64,000 bases of DNA from Nocardioides carbamazepini (GCF_024614185.1 NZ_JAHTLF010000013.1:186001-250000); one strand, 5' to 3'. Counted from the stretch's first letter, positions 16,645-25,494 are shown. The notes: generated by a model not told the origin, from the letters alone. Program-made: numbers and translations.

Positions 16645-17219
16645 TCGGCGCCGACGGCGGCCGCGAGGACACGGCCCGGCGGGGTCTGCCCGGCCTGCGA
16701 CGCCTCGATCACGTCGGCTTCACGGTCCCCGACTTCGCCGAGGCCCGGCGCTTCCTCGAGGAGGTGCTCGGCTGCGAGTACCTCTACGCCAACGGCCCCT
16801 TCCAGGATGACGATGGCACCTGGATGGCCGACCACCTCGACGTGCACCCGCGCGCCACGTGCGTCCTGCACTTCTTCCGACTCGGCGGCCAGGCGGTGCT
16901 GGAGGTCTTCGAGTACGACGCCCCCGACCAGCGCCGGTCGAGCCCCGCCAACAGCGACGTCGGCGGACACCACCTGGCGCTCTACGTCGACGACATCGAC
17001 CTCGCGATCGCCCATCTCCGCTCGCACGACATCCGTGTGCTCGGCGAGCCCACGACCAGCGGCGGGCCGAGCACGGGCCAGCGGTTCGTCTACTTCCTCA
17101 GTCCCTGGGGCATGCAGTTCGAGTTGGTGTCCTACCCCGAGGGCAAGCAGTTCTTCCTCGACGAGGCGCGGGCGAAGGCCGAGTGGGCCGAGGCCGAGCA
17201 GGCGCTCGACCAGGGTTGA
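16641..17219 (+). CDS. VOC-family (glyoxalase/dioxygenase-fold) protein
   Basis: A 192-residue vicinal-oxygen-chelate protein. RLDHVGFTVPDFAEARRFLE opens the first beta-alpha-beta module, with His in LDHVGF as a likely metal ligand. GGHHLALYVDDIDLAI and PWGMQFELVSYPEGK are in the second, giving further His and Glu ligands. Possible activities include isomerase, epimerase, lyase or dioxygenase. The start ATG overlaps the E2 stop (ATGA), so it belongs to the dehydrogenase operon and may process the substrate or a side product of that complex. Confidence 0.85.
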   Translation: MIGADGGREDTARRGLPGLRRLDHVGFTVPDFAEARRFLEEVLGCEYLYANGPFQDDDGTWMADHLDVHPRATCVLHFFRLGGQAVLEVFEYDAPDQRRSSPANSDVGGHHLALYVDDIDLAIAHLRSHDIRVLGEPTTSGGPSTGQRFVYFLSPWGMQFELVSYPEGKQFFLDEARAKAEWAEAEQALDQG

Positions 17220-17229
17220 GCCCGGACCG

Positions 17230-17832
17230 TCACTCGATGTCGAGCGCCTTGCAGCAGATGTCGGTCGCTACCCGCAGCAGCTGGTCCTCGCCGCCGGCCC
17301 AGACGCCCTGGACAAGGGCGTGGAAGAACATCTGGTCGAGCATGACCACGAGCATCTGCACGCGGATCTTCATGTCGGCGCGGTCATCGGCCGGGACCGT
17401 CCGGAGGAACTCGGCGATCTCGTCGGAGAGCCGGTCGTAGCGCGGCTGGAACTCCTTGGCGAACTCCGGGTCGCTGGCCATCGCCTCGTGCTTGGACGGC
17501 ATCAGGCTCGCGTTGTCGCGCGCCCAGTGGGTGAGCCGGAGGATCCAGCGGGCCATCGCGTCCCGGGTGCCGCTCATCAGCGCGGTGTTGAGCTCGCGCC
17601 AGTACTCGTCCGTGTGCATCCGGTCGAGTGCCACGACCTCGCGGAACACCGCCGCCTTGTCGGGGAAGTGGAGATAGAACGTCGCCCGGTTGATCGCGGC
17701 CTCGGTGGTGATCAGGCCGATGGACGCACCCGCGTAGCCCTGCTGCTCGAACACCACGCGCGCGGCGTCGATGATGCGCGAGCGCGTCAGCGCCTTCTGC
17801 GCCTCCCTGAGGGACCCGGTGCCTGTCGTCAC
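17230..17832 (-). CDS. TetR-family transcriptional regulator
   Basis: A 200-residue TetR regulator. The helix-turn-helix lies at about 10-60 (ALTRSRIIDAARVVFEQQGY and the recognition segment INRATFYLHFPDKAAVF). The C-terminal ligand domain is variable. The start is taken at GTG 17832; it has no good ribosome binding site, so a longer N-terminus is possible. It is the last gene of the leftward carboxylase operon and is a natural candidate for the repressor that binds the inverted repeats in front of the two CoA operons. Confidence 0.88.
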   Translation of the reverse strand: MTTGTGSLREAQKALTRSRIIDAARVVFEQQGYAGASIGLITTEAAINRATFYLHFPDKAAVFREVVALDRMHTDEYWRELNTALMSGTRDAMARWILRLTHWARDNASLMPSKHEAMASDPEFAKEFQPRYDRLSDEIAEFLRTVPADDRADMKIRVQMLVVMLDQMFFHALVQGVWAGGEDQLLRVATDICCKALDIE

Positions 17833-17865
17833 ATGCGAACTGTAGGCGGAGCGTCGTTCACTCGA

Positions 17866-17875
17866 CAACTTGTTG
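17866..17875. promoter_or_regulatory. Small palindrome upstream of the TetR gene
   Basis: CAAC-TT-GTTG at 17866-17875 lies in the short gap between the SDR stop and the TetR start. It could be an autoregulatory site of the TetR protein, but its half-site spacing differs from the other palindromes in this window. Confidence 0.25.
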
Positions 17876-17913
17876 CCTCTTTCGACAGGCAGCGATGGCT
17901 TGGTGGCGGTCGG

Positions 17914-18717
17914 TCAGCCCTGCGGCTTGAAGTCGCGACCCGCCTTGGACGAGTGCGAGCCGCCGTCGACGAACAGCGACGTTCCCGTCGTGTACGCCGA
18001 CAGCGGGCTGGCCAGGTAGACGATGGCGTCCGCGACGTCCTTCGGCACGCCCAGCCGGCCCAGCGGCACCGATGTGCCGGGCTCGTCGGCCAGGTGTGTG
18101 TCGACCTGCGTCATGGCGGTCTCGACGACGCCGGGATGCACGGCGTTGACCCTGATCCCGTGCGGGCCGAGCGAGGCGGCGAGCGAGTAGGTGAGCATCC
18201 GGACGGCGCCCTTGGAGATGTTGTAGGTCGGCATCGAGGCGGAGCCGAGCACGCCGCCGACCGACGAGATCGTGACGATCACGCCCTCGCGACCGCCGGC
18301 CACCATCGACCGGGCGGCGGCCTGGCACGCGAAGAAGGTGCCCTTGACGTTCACGTCCAGCATCGCGTCGTAGTCGGACTCGGTGACGGCGAGGACGTCC
18401 TCCATCCGCAAGATGCCGGCCGCCGGGACCATGATCGACACACCGCCCATCACCTCGGCGGCCGCGACCGCGGAGCGCAGCGAGGCGACCGAGGTGACAT
18501 CGCACTGGGCGAAGATCGCCGGGACGCCCAGCTCGGTCAGCACCTCGGCCGTCGGCACGCCACCCTCGCGGGGCTCGCGCCGCAGGTCGGCGACGACGAC
18601 GCCGTCCACACCGGCCTCGGCCAGCCGCAGCGCGGTCGCCCGGCCGAGGCCGGACGACCCGCCCGTCACGACCGCGACCTGCCCGGAGAGCAGGTCGGAG
18701 GGCCAGCCGGTGCTCAT
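17914..18717 (-). CDS. Short-chain dehydrogenase/reductase
   Basis: A 267-residue classical SDR. TGGSSGLG (18-25) binds the cofactor, an acidic residue in VVADLR points to NAD(H), the catalytic serine is in ISSVGG and the YxxxK pair is YNISK. FVDGGS closes the substrate pocket region. It would oxidise or reduce a hydroxy or keto group of the pathway intermediate. The ATG overlaps the stop of the acyl-CoA dehydrogenase (ATGA), tying it to that operon. Confidence 0.92.
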   Translation of the reverse strand: MSTGWPSDLLSGQVAVVTGGSSGLGRATALRLAEAGVDGVVVADLRREPREGGVPTAEVLTELGVPAIFAQCDVTSVASLRSAVAAAEVMGGVSIMVPAAGILRMEDVLAVTESDYDAMLDVNVKGTFFACQAAARSMVAGGREGVIVTISSVGGVLGSASMPTYNISKGAVRMLTYSLAASLGPHGIRVNAVHPGVVETAMTQVDTHLADEPGTSVPLGRLGVPKDVADAIVYLASPLSAYTTGTSLFVDGGSHSSKAGRDFKPQG

Positions 18718-19859
18718 CCGACTCCCTTGAGGATCTGTGAGCCGATCAGGTTGCGCAGGGCCTCGGTGGTGCCTCCGCCGAGGGTGAACATGCGCGCGTC
18801 GCGGTAGAGCCGCTCCACCCGGATGTTGCGGGAGTAGCCGAGCGCGCCGTGCAGCTGGAGCGCGGTGGAGCTCACCGTGATGGCGTTCTCCGCGGCGTGC
18901 AGCTTGGCGAGCGCGGCGAGCTCCGGGTCGGGCAGGCCCGACTCCGAGAGCGAGGCCGACGCGGCAGCGCGGTGGATCAGCAGGCGCGAGGCGTCGAGCG
19001 CGAGACGCATGTCGACCAGGCGCCAGCGCAGGCCCTGGAAGTCGGAGATCGGGTGGCCGAACTGCTGACGCTGCGTCGTGTAGCGGAGCGCGTCCTCGTA
19101 GGCCGCCTGGGCCAGGCCGAGGGCGACCGTGGCCGCGCCGACGCGCTGGTTGTTGTAGCGGCCCATGATGTCCTTGAGGCCGAACATCAAGACGTGGGAG
19201 CGCGGGACCGTCAGGTCGTTGAAGTGGACGTCCATCTCAGGGATGCCGCGCAGGCCCATCATGTAGTTGCGCTTGCCGAGGTCGAAGCCCTCGTCGTCGC
19301 GCTCGCAGTAGACCGCGCAGAGGCCCTTGTCCTCACCGTCCTCGATGAGCTTGGCGACGACCACGTTGACGATGGAGTCCTGGGCGCCGGTGATCCAGGT
19401 CTTGGTGCCGTTGAGCACGACCGTGTCGCCGCGGACCTCGGCAGTCGTGGTCATCGCGTTGACGTCGGTGCCGCCGGCCGGCTCGGTGATCTGGATGACC
19501 GGCTTGTCACCGGCCAGCACGAGCTCGGCGACGTGCCTCTTCAGCTCTTCCGAGCCCGCCTTCATGATGATGCTGAGCGCACCGAGGTTCCCGTCGACGA
19601 CGATGCGGCCCGAGACGCCGCAGCCCTTGGCGATCTCCTCGACCACCAGGACCACGTCGTAGAGCGACAGGCCGGCGCCGCCGTACTGCTTCGGGATGGT
19701 CATGCCCATGAAGCCGGCGGCAGCGAGCTCCTTGGCGTTCTGCATCGGGTACTGCTCGGTGCGGTCGACCTCGGTGGCGCGCTCCGCGAACACCCCGGAG
19801 AGCTCGCGGGCGCGGGCCTGGAGGTCGAGCTGCCCGGCGGTGGGAGTGGGGACGGTCAT
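18714..19859 (-). CDS. Acyl-CoA dehydrogenase-family protein with atypical catalytic site
   Basis: A 381-residue FAD flavoprotein of the acyl-CoA dehydrogenase fold. FAD/substrate signatures are ITEPAGGTDVNAM and GLRGIPEMDVHF; RQQFGHPISDFQGL precedes the C-terminal helices. Where medium-chain enzymes have YEGT with the catalytic glutamate, this protein has GGGT (TLGGGTTEALRN). At the alternative position used by isovaleryl-CoA dehydrogenase it has Gln (YNNQRV). Either a different residue is the base or it works as part of a heteromer. It overlaps both neighbours by four bases in the carboxylase operon. Confidence 0.9.
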   Translation of the reverse strand: MTVPTPTAGQLDLQARARELSGVFAERATEVDRTEQYPMQNAKELAAAGFMGMTIPKQYGGAGLSLYDVVLVVEEIAKGCGVSGRIVVDGNLGALSIIMKAGSEELKRHVAELVLAGDKPVIQITEPAGGTDVNAMTTTAEVRGDTVVLNGTKTWITGAQDSIVNVVVAKLIEDGEDKGLCAVYCERDDEGFDLGKRNYMMGLRGIPEMDVHFNDLTVPRSHVLMFGLKDIMGRYNNQRVGAATVALGLAQAAYEDALRYTTQRQQFGHPISDFQGLRWRLVDMRLALDASRLLIHRAAASASLSESGLPDPELAALAKLHAAENAITVSSTALQLHGALGYSRNIRVERLYRDARMFTLGGGTTEALRNLIGSQILKGVG

Positions 19860-21250
19860 CGCGGTTCTCCTACGAGGTCAGTGGTTTCGAGCCAGGTGGT
19901 GGTGTGCCGTGAGGCGGCGAAGTCGGGGTGGGCCAGGACGCCGAGGTGCAGCGGCGCGGTGGTGATCGGGCCGTCGATCCGCAGCTCCTCGAGCGCCCGC
20001 GTCATCCGGGCGATCGCGACCTCGCGGGTCGGGCCCCACGCGATGAGCTTGGCGATCATCGAGTCGTAGTAGGGCGAGATCCGGTAGCCGGCGGTGCAGT
20101 GTGTGTCGACGCGTACGCCGATGCCGCCCGGCAGGTCGAGCTCGTCGATCCGGCCGGGGCGCGGCAGGAAGGTGCGCGGGTCCTCGGCGTTGATCCGGCA
20201 CTCGATCGCGTGCGCGGCGGGCAGCTGCGAGGCGGGCTCGACGAGCGGCACCTCGCCGGTGGCGGCGAACCACAGCTGGGCGGCCACCAGGTCGACACCG
20301 TGGACGACCTCGGTGACCGGGTGCTCGACCTGGATGCGGGTGTTCATCTCGATGAAGAAGAACTCGCGCGAGTCCATGTCGTAGAGGAACTCGACCGTGC
20401 CGGCGCCGGAGTAGTCGATGCCGGACGTCAGCGCGCGGGCCGCCTCGGTGAGCGCGGTGCGCGTCTCGGGAGAGAGCACCGGCGACGGCGACTCCTCGAT
20501 GAGCTTCTGATGGCGGCGTTGGACCGAGCAGTCGCGCTCCCCGAGCACCACCACTCCCCCGGCGCCGTCGCCGAAGACCTGGACCTCGACATGGCGGGCG
20601 GCCTGCACATAGCGCTCGACGTACATCTCGCCCGACCCGAAGACCGCGAGGGCCTCGGCGCTCGCCTCGGTGTACTGGTCGACGAAGTCCTCCTCGCGCA
20701 GCACCGGGCGGATGCCCTTCCCGCCGCCGCCGGCCGCAGCCTTGAGCAGCACCGGGAACCCGACGGCCGCGGCGGCCGCGAGCGCCTGCTCGGCCGTCGC
20801 GTCGCTCAGCGTGGCACCGGGGACGACCGGGACCGCGAGCTTCTCGGCGGCCTCACGGGCGGCGATCTTGTCGCCCATCGTGTCGATGGCCTCGGCGCTC
20901 GGCCCGACGAACGTCAGCCCGGCCTCGGCGATCGCGCGGGCGAACTCGGCGTTCTCGGCGAGGAAGCCGTATCCGGGGTGGATCGCGTCGCAGCCGGCCG
21001 CCTCCGCGACCGTCACGATGGTCTCGATGGAGCGGTAGCTCCTGGTGACGTCGGCGGGCCCGATGCACACCGAGCGGTCGGCGAGGCGCACCGCGAGCCC
21101 GTCGCGGTCGACGTTGCTGTGGACGACGACCGTCTCGAAGCCGAGCTCGCGGCAGGCGCGCACGATGCGCACCGCGATCTCACCACGGTTGGCTACCAGC
21201 ACGCGGTAGCGACCGCCCGCACGGCCGACGGGAACGGGTGACGTGCTCAC
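19856..21250 (-). CDS. Biotin carboxylase (AccC-type)
   Basis: A 464-residue stand-alone biotin carboxylase; there is no fused biotin carrier domain. The N-terminus is YRVLVANRGEIAVRIVRACR. The ATP-grasp glycine loop is AAAGGGGKGIRPV, and ERDCSVQRRHQKLIEE and EMNTRIQVEHPVTE carry metal and bicarbonate residues. It carboxylates biotin on the carrier protein encoded at the head of the same operon. The start overlaps the thiolase stop and its stop overlaps the next gene, both by ATGA. A housekeeping acetyl/propionyl-CoA carboxylase role is unlikely because no AccD-type carboxyltransferase is here. Confidence 0.94.
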   Translation of the reverse strand: MSTSPVPVGRAGGRYRVLVANRGEIAVRIVRACRELGFETVVVHSNVDRDGLAVRLADRSVCIGPADVTRSYRSIETIVTVAEAAGCDAIHPGYGFLAENAEFARAIAEAGLTFVGPSAEAIDTMGDKIAAREAAEKLAVPVVPGATLSDATAEQALAAAAAVGFPVLLKAAAGGGGKGIRPVLREEDFVDQYTEASAEALAVFGSGEMYVERYVQAARHVEVQVFGDGAGGVVVLGERDCSVQRRHQKLIEESPSPVLSPETRTALTEAARALTSGIDYSGAGTVEFLYDMDSREFFFIEMNTRIQVEHPVTEVVHGVDLVAAQLWFAATGEVPLVEPASQLPAAHAIECRINAEDPRTFLPRPGRIDELDLPGGIGVRVDTHCTAGYRISPYYDSMIAKLIAWGPTREVAIARMTRALEELRIDGPITTAPLHLGVLAHPDFAASRHTTTWLETTDLVGEPR

Positions 21251-22386
21251 GAGCGGGCCAGCACGTGGACGGCCGCGGCGCCGTTGTCGACGCCCCAGAT
21301 CCCGCCACCGGTGCAGTGCGCGACGCCGACCTTGGCGCCGTCGACCTGGTTGGCACCGGTCTCGCCGCGCAGCTGGGCGACGAGCTCGACGACCTGGACC
21401 ACGCCGGTCGCGCCGAGCGGGTGGCCGCGCGAGAGGAGACCGCCCCCGGTGTTGACCGCCGTCCTGCCGGCCAGCGCGGACTGGCCGGAGAGCACGAAGC
21501 TCGCGCCCTCGCCGCGCTCGCAGAGGCCGAGGGCCTCGTAGTACATGACCTCGCCGATCGCGGCGGCGTCATGCACCTCGGCCACGTCGACGTCCTTGGC
21601 CGTGATGCCGGCCGAGGCGTAGGCCTGCTCGACCGCGCGGAGGGTGATGTCGGGCCAGGCCATGTCACGCCGGCCCTGGAAGAACTGGCCGCTGAGCACC
21701 ACCGAGGAGAGCACCTCGGCCGAGCGGGCGTCTCCGGCCGCGGCCGGGTCGCTGGTCACCACGACCGCGGCCGCACCGTCGGCGTTGGGACACATCTGGA
21801 GCAGCGTGATCGGGTCGGCGACCAGCCGCGACTCCATCACCTCGTCGATGGTGACCGGCGTGCGGTACTGCGCGTTGGGGTTGCGCGAGGCAGCGTCGCG
21901 GCTCTTCACCGAGACCTGCGCGATGTCCTCCGGCTTGCCACCGAAGCGGGAGAGCCACGACTCCGTGCGCATGGCGTACGCCGCCGGCATGGTGAGGCCG
22001 GCCTTGATCTCCGGGTCTCCGGGGCCGATCGGCAGCAGCCCGCCGCCGAGGGCGCTGAGCTGCTCGACGCCGATCACCAAGACGGTGGTGAACTCGCCGT
22101 TCCTCACCGAGCGGTAGGCCTGGGCGAGGGCGCTCGCGCCGCTGGCGCAGGCGTTCTCGAAGTTGTAGCAGGGCAGGCCGTCGAGGCCCATCTCCTTGCC
22201 GATGCGCTGCCCGACGAGCGAGCCGGCGTAGGCATTGCCGCAGAACAGCGCCTCGACGTCGGTGCGCTGGAGCCCGGCGTCGCGGACGGCGGCGATGCCC
22301 GCCTCGACGGCCAGCGACTCGAGGGTGCGGTCACGGAACTTGCCGAACGGCGTGGTGGCGGCACCCACGATGCGGGGGTTGGTCAT
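21247..22386 (-). CDS. Thiolase-family acyltransferase with intact catalytic residues
   Basis: A 379-residue thiolase of the SCP2/thiolase-like group. The nucleophile is Cys80 in ENACASG, the histidine is in RGHPLGATG and the second cysteine in AHCTGGG, so real thiolytic or condensing activity is plausible. The ATG at 22386 is preceded two bases earlier by the stop of a DUF35 protein gene; such OB-fold proteins form complexes with SCP2-type thiolases. It overlaps the biotin carboxylase gene by four bases. It would cleave a 3-ketoacyl-CoA made by this operon. Confidence 0.9.
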   Translation of the reverse strand: MTNPRIVGAATTPFGKFRDRTLESLAVEAGIAAVRDAGLQRTDVEALFCGNAYAGSLVGQRIGKEMGLDGLPCYNFENACASGASALAQAYRSVRNGEFTTVLVIGVEQLSALGGGLLPIGPGDPEIKAGLTMPAAYAMRTESWLSRFGGKPEDIAQVSVKSRDAASRNPNAQYRTPVTIDEVMESRLVADPITLLQMCPNADGAAAVVVTSDPAAAGDARSAEVLSSVVLSGQFFQGRRDMAWPDITLRAVEQAYASAGITAKDVDVAEVHDAAAIGEVMYYEALGLCERGEGASFVLSGQSALAGRTAVNTGGGLLSRGHPLGATGVVQVVELVAQLRGETGANQVDGAKVGVAHCTGGGIWGVDNGAAAVHVLARS

Positions 22387-22388
22387 CC

Positions 22389-22763
22389 TCAGGCCTCCTG
22401 CCCGGTGGGCGCGGACGCGTGGTCCACGGTGAAGAAGTGGTCGCCGGTCTCGGCGTCGGCGTGGGTGGTCACGGTCATGCCGGGCGCGAGCGGCCGGTCC
22501 TCGGCCCAGTTCACGACGCGCCCCAGGACCCGGACGTCGCCGTCGAAGTCGGCGTAGCACAGGGCGTAGGGCACCTCGAAGAGGTTGCCCATCCGCACGA
22601 CGGTCCAGGTGGCGACGGTGCCGGTCGGCGCGAGGTCGTGGGCCGGCAGGTCGCTCGCCCAGCAGGTCGGGCACAGGTCGCGCCCGGGGTAGAAGCCGCG
22701 GTCGCAGGCGACGCAGTGCGTCCCGGTGAGGGCGACCGGGGCCGCGGTCTCGGTGCTGGTCAT
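22389..22763 (-). CDS. DUF35 zinc-ribbon/OB-fold protein
   Basis: A 124-residue acyl-CoA-associated DUF35 protein. The zinc ribbon is CVACDRGFYPGRDLCPTCW, two CxxC pairs, followed by an OB-fold with TVATWTVVRMG and YALCYADFDGDVRVLGRVV. Proteins of this type bind acyl-CoA and partner thiolases or hydratases. The ATG at 22763 has GGAGG six bases upstream; longer readings cover the neighbouring gene in the wrong frame. It directly precedes its presumed thiolase partner. Confidence 0.88.
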   Translation of the reverse strand: MTSTETAAPVALTGTHCVACDRGFYPGRDLCPTCWASDLPAHDLAPTGTVATWTVVRMGNLFEVPYALCYADFDGDVRVLGRVVNWAEDRPLAPGMTVTTHADAETGDHFFTVDHASAPTGQEA

Positions 22764-22777
22764 GGTGGTCCTCCAGG

Positions 22778-23989
22778 TCAGGCGGTCGCGGCGGGAACCG
22801 CGCCGGTGGCGCGGGCGATGTGCTCGGAGTCGAGGCCGAGGGCGCCGAGGACGGCGTCGTTGTCCTGACCCAGGCGGGGCACCGTCCCGGCGGGGATCGG
22901 GCCCATGTCGCTCATCGTGAAGGGGGCGTGCGGCATCTTGATCTCGCCGACGTCGGGGTCCTGCACGCGGACGAACATGCCGCGCGCCTCGAGATGGGGG
23001 CACGCGGAGATGTCGGCGGAGTCCTGCACGATGCCGGCCGGCACGCCCCCCTTCTCGAACTCGGCGACGACCTCGGCACGGGTGCGCTCCTTCATCCAGG
23101 CGAGCATCGCCGGGAGGTAGGCGTCGGGGTTGGCGGCGCGGGCGGCGCCGGTGGCGGTGCTCGGGTCGTCGGCAAGCTCGGCGCGGCCGATGATCGCAGC
23201 GACGCGGCGCCACATCAGGTCGTTGGGTACGACGAGGGAGATGAAGCCGTCGGAGCACTCGTAGGCACCCATCGGCGCCTGGAAGCGATCCGGTCCGCGG
23301 GTGATCACGTCGCCGGTGAAGGCGTGCTGCATCAGCGGGCGCTCGTTGAGCGCGACCATGGTGTCGTACATCGACACGTCGATCAGGCGGCCCTGACCGG
23401 TGCGGCTGCGGTCGAAGAGCGACATCAGGATCTGGTAGCCGGTGAGGATCGCCGTGGTCATGTCGGCGAGGCCGTACATCGGCAGCTCGGGCGGCAGGTC
23501 GGCGCTGCTGCCGGTCACGTGGGTGATGCCGGCCATGCCGAGGATCGCGGCGTCGAACGCCGGGCGGCCGGCGTACGGTCCCGCACTGCGGCCGTAGCCG
23601 GACACGGCGGCGTAGATGAGGCCGGCGTGGTCCTTGCTGAGGTCGGCGTAGCCGATGCCCAGCTTGTCGGTGGCGCCGGGACGGAGGTTCTCCACGACGA
23701 CATCGGCGGTGGCGACGAGCGCCCGGTAGGCCTGGCGGCCCTCCTCGCTCGCGAGGTCGAGCGTGACCGACATCTTGTTGCGGTTGAAGGAGAAGAAGCC
23801 GCCGGAGACCGACGCGCCGTCCTCGCCCTCGAGCCGCGGCATGAAGACGCGACGCGGGTCGCCGCCGTCGGGGCGCTCGACCTTGATCACCTCGGCGCCG
23901 GCGTCGGCCAGCCACATCGTGCAATAGGGGCCGGAGATGTACTGCTCGAGCGCGACCACGCGGACGCCTTCGAGGGGCAGTCTGGACAC
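22778..23989 (-). CDS. Class III CoA-transferase (CaiB/BaiF family)
   Basis: A 403-residue family III CoA-transferase. It starts LEGVRVVALEQYISGPYCTM, then DAGAEVIKVERPDGGDPRR for CoA binding; the catalytic aspartate segment is IDVSMYD. It would move CoA between a donor acyl-CoA and a carboxylic acid, which fits activating the acid product of a carboxylation or recycling CoA. The GTG start has GGAG seven bases upstream. The gap to the carboxyltransferase gene is 24 bases and to the DUF35 gene 14. Confidence 0.93.
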   Translation of the reverse strand: MSRLPLEGVRVVALEQYISGPYCTMWLADAGAEVIKVERPDGGDPRRVFMPRLEGEDGASVSGGFFSFNRNKMSVTLDLASEEGRQAYRALVATADVVVENLRPGATDKLGIGYADLSKDHAGLIYAAVSGYGRSAGPYAGRPAFDAAILGMAGITHVTGSSADLPPELPMYGLADMTTAILTGYQILMSLFDRSRTGQGRLIDVSMYDTMVALNERPLMQHAFTGDVITRGPDRFQAPMGAYECSDGFISLVVPNDLMWRRVAAIIGRAELADDPSTATGAARAANPDAYLPAMLAWMKERTRAEVVAEFEKGGVPAGIVQDSADISACPHLEARGMFVRVQDPDVGEIKMPHAPFTMSDMGPIPAGTVPRLGQDNDAVLGALGLDSEHIARATGAVPAATA

Positions 23990-24013
23990 GGTGGGTCTCC
24001 TTCTCGGAGTGGG

Positions 24014-25492
24014 TCAGTGGGTGGGTCGGCGGCCGACGTCGATACGGACGTCGAGCCGGGAGATGTCGTCGCGGCCAGCGAGGTGGCCGACCAGGGCGCC
24101 GAGCGGGCTGAGCTCGCGCACGGGCAGCTCGTCGACGGGCCGCTGCCTCATGGCCTCGACCTGCGCGGGCTGGCAGAACAGGGCGAAGAAGACGTCGTCG
24201 TCGGTCGCGTCCGCCGGCAGGTCGGCCCGGATCCCGGGCAGCATCGGCTCGGCGTAGGCGGCCATCGGGTCGACGGCGGGCGCGTCGCCGAGGATCCTGT
24301 CGAGAACATCGGGGTCGATCGGGCCGGGCGGCTCGCCGTAGTGACCGGCCGCGTAGGTGCGCAGGTCGGCCGGCACGGTGTGGAACCGCTTGCCGTCGAG
24401 GACGTTGAGCATCGCCTGAACCCCGACGAGCTGGCTGAACGGCGTCACCATGCCGGGGCAGCCGAGGTCGACGCGCACCCGGGCCGCCTCCTCGAGCACC
24501 TCGGGGAGGCGGTCGATGAGGCCGAGTGCCTCGAGCTGGCCGACGTAGTGGGACATCATCCCGCCGGGGATCTGGTGGCCGACGTAGGAGCGGTAGTTGT
24601 CCTCGTCGTACTCCACGTGGGGGGCGAGGTCCTTGCCGTAGTCGTAGGCCACGTAGCTGAAGTAGGAGTCCATCCAGGCGACCTCGTCCTCGTCGAGGTC
24701 GACGCGGACGCCCTCCTCCTTCGCCAGCGCCACGAGATCGGCGGTGGCCGGGACGGAGTTGCTGCCGGCGACGGAGCGGGCGGCGCTGGACAGCGCCGTG
24801 ACGCCGTTGCGCAGCGCCTCGCGGTAGCACTCGAGCGCGAGGCCGGTCTGGTCGTGGACGTTCATCTCGATCGGCAGGCCGGGAGCCGCGCCGCGGATCG
24901 CGGCGACCAGCGGGGCGATCCGCTCGGGCCGCAGCACGCCGCAGGCGTCGTAGAGCAGGATCCCCGAGGCGCCGTACGCCGCGTACTCCTTGGCCTTGCT
25001 GGCGAAGTACTCGTCGGTGTGGACCGGCGACTCGGAGAAGGTCAGGCAGGCGGAGGTGTGCATGCCGAGTCGACGACCCTCACGGATGTGGTGCTCGACA
25101 TTGCGGGTGTCGTTGAGCGCGTCGAAGACCTCGAACTCGTCGAGACCGAGGCCGGCGAGGTACTCGAGGAAGAAAGTCACGACATCGTCGCTGTAGCGGG
25201 TCCAGCCGAAGAGGTTGCGGCTGCGGACCAGGATCGTGCTCGGCGTGTCCCCCATCAGCTCGCGCAGCAGGCGGAACCTGTCGAGCGGGTTCTCCTCGAG
25301 GAAGGAGACCGCGACCTCGAAGCCGACGCCGCTGAGCAGGTTGCTGCGGGCGAAGCCGGCGTTGGCGGCATGCGGCGCTGCCGGCAGCATGTGCCGGGTC
25401 CGGAGCCGGTTCGCCCACAGGGACTGCGGGCCGTCGCGGAAGGTCTCGTCGGCGACCTGGAGGGTGAGCTGCTCGCTCGTCGTGTCCGACAC
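24014..25492 (-). CDS. Transcarboxylase-5S/pyruvate carboxylase-like carboxyltransferase, divergent
   Basis: A 492-residue HMGL-like TIM-barrel carboxyltransferase like transcarboxylase 5S and the CT domain of pyruvate carboxylase, which move CO2 between carboxybiotin and a keto acid. DETFRDGPQSLWANR (15-29) and HQIPGGMMS, GCPGMVTPFSQLVG are well conserved. Two of four metal ligands differ: the carbamylated lysine of KDMAG is Tyr181 (YDACG), and the first histidine of HTHxTSG is Asn211 (NVHDQTG); Asp15 and His213 remain. There is no fused biotin domain. It lies two bases after the biotin carrier gene, so it should use that carrier. The acceptor is unknown. Confidence 0.85.
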   Translation of the reverse strand: MSDTTSEQLTLQVADETFRDGPQSLWANRLRTRHMLPAAPHAANAGFARSNLLSGVGFEVAVSFLEENPLDRFRLLRELMGDTPSTILVRSRNLFGWTRYSDDVVTFFLEYLAGLGLDEFEVFDALNDTRNVEHHIREGRRLGMHTSACLTFSESPVHTDEYFASKAKEYAAYGASGILLYDACGVLRPERIAPLVAAIRGAAPGLPIEMNVHDQTGLALECYREALRNGVTALSSAARSVAGSNSVPATADLVALAKEEGVRVDLDEDEVAWMDSYFSYVAYDYGKDLAPHVEYDEDNYRSYVGHQIPGGMMSHYVGQLEALGLIDRLPEVLEEAARVRVDLGCPGMVTPFSQLVGVQAMLNVLDGKRFHTVPADLRTYAAGHYGEPPGPIDPDVLDRILGDAPAVDPMAAYAEPMLPGIRADLPADATDDDVFFALFCQPAQVEAMRQRPVDELPVRELSPLGALVGHLAGRDDISRLDVRIDVGRRPTH

Positions 25493-25494
25493 GC

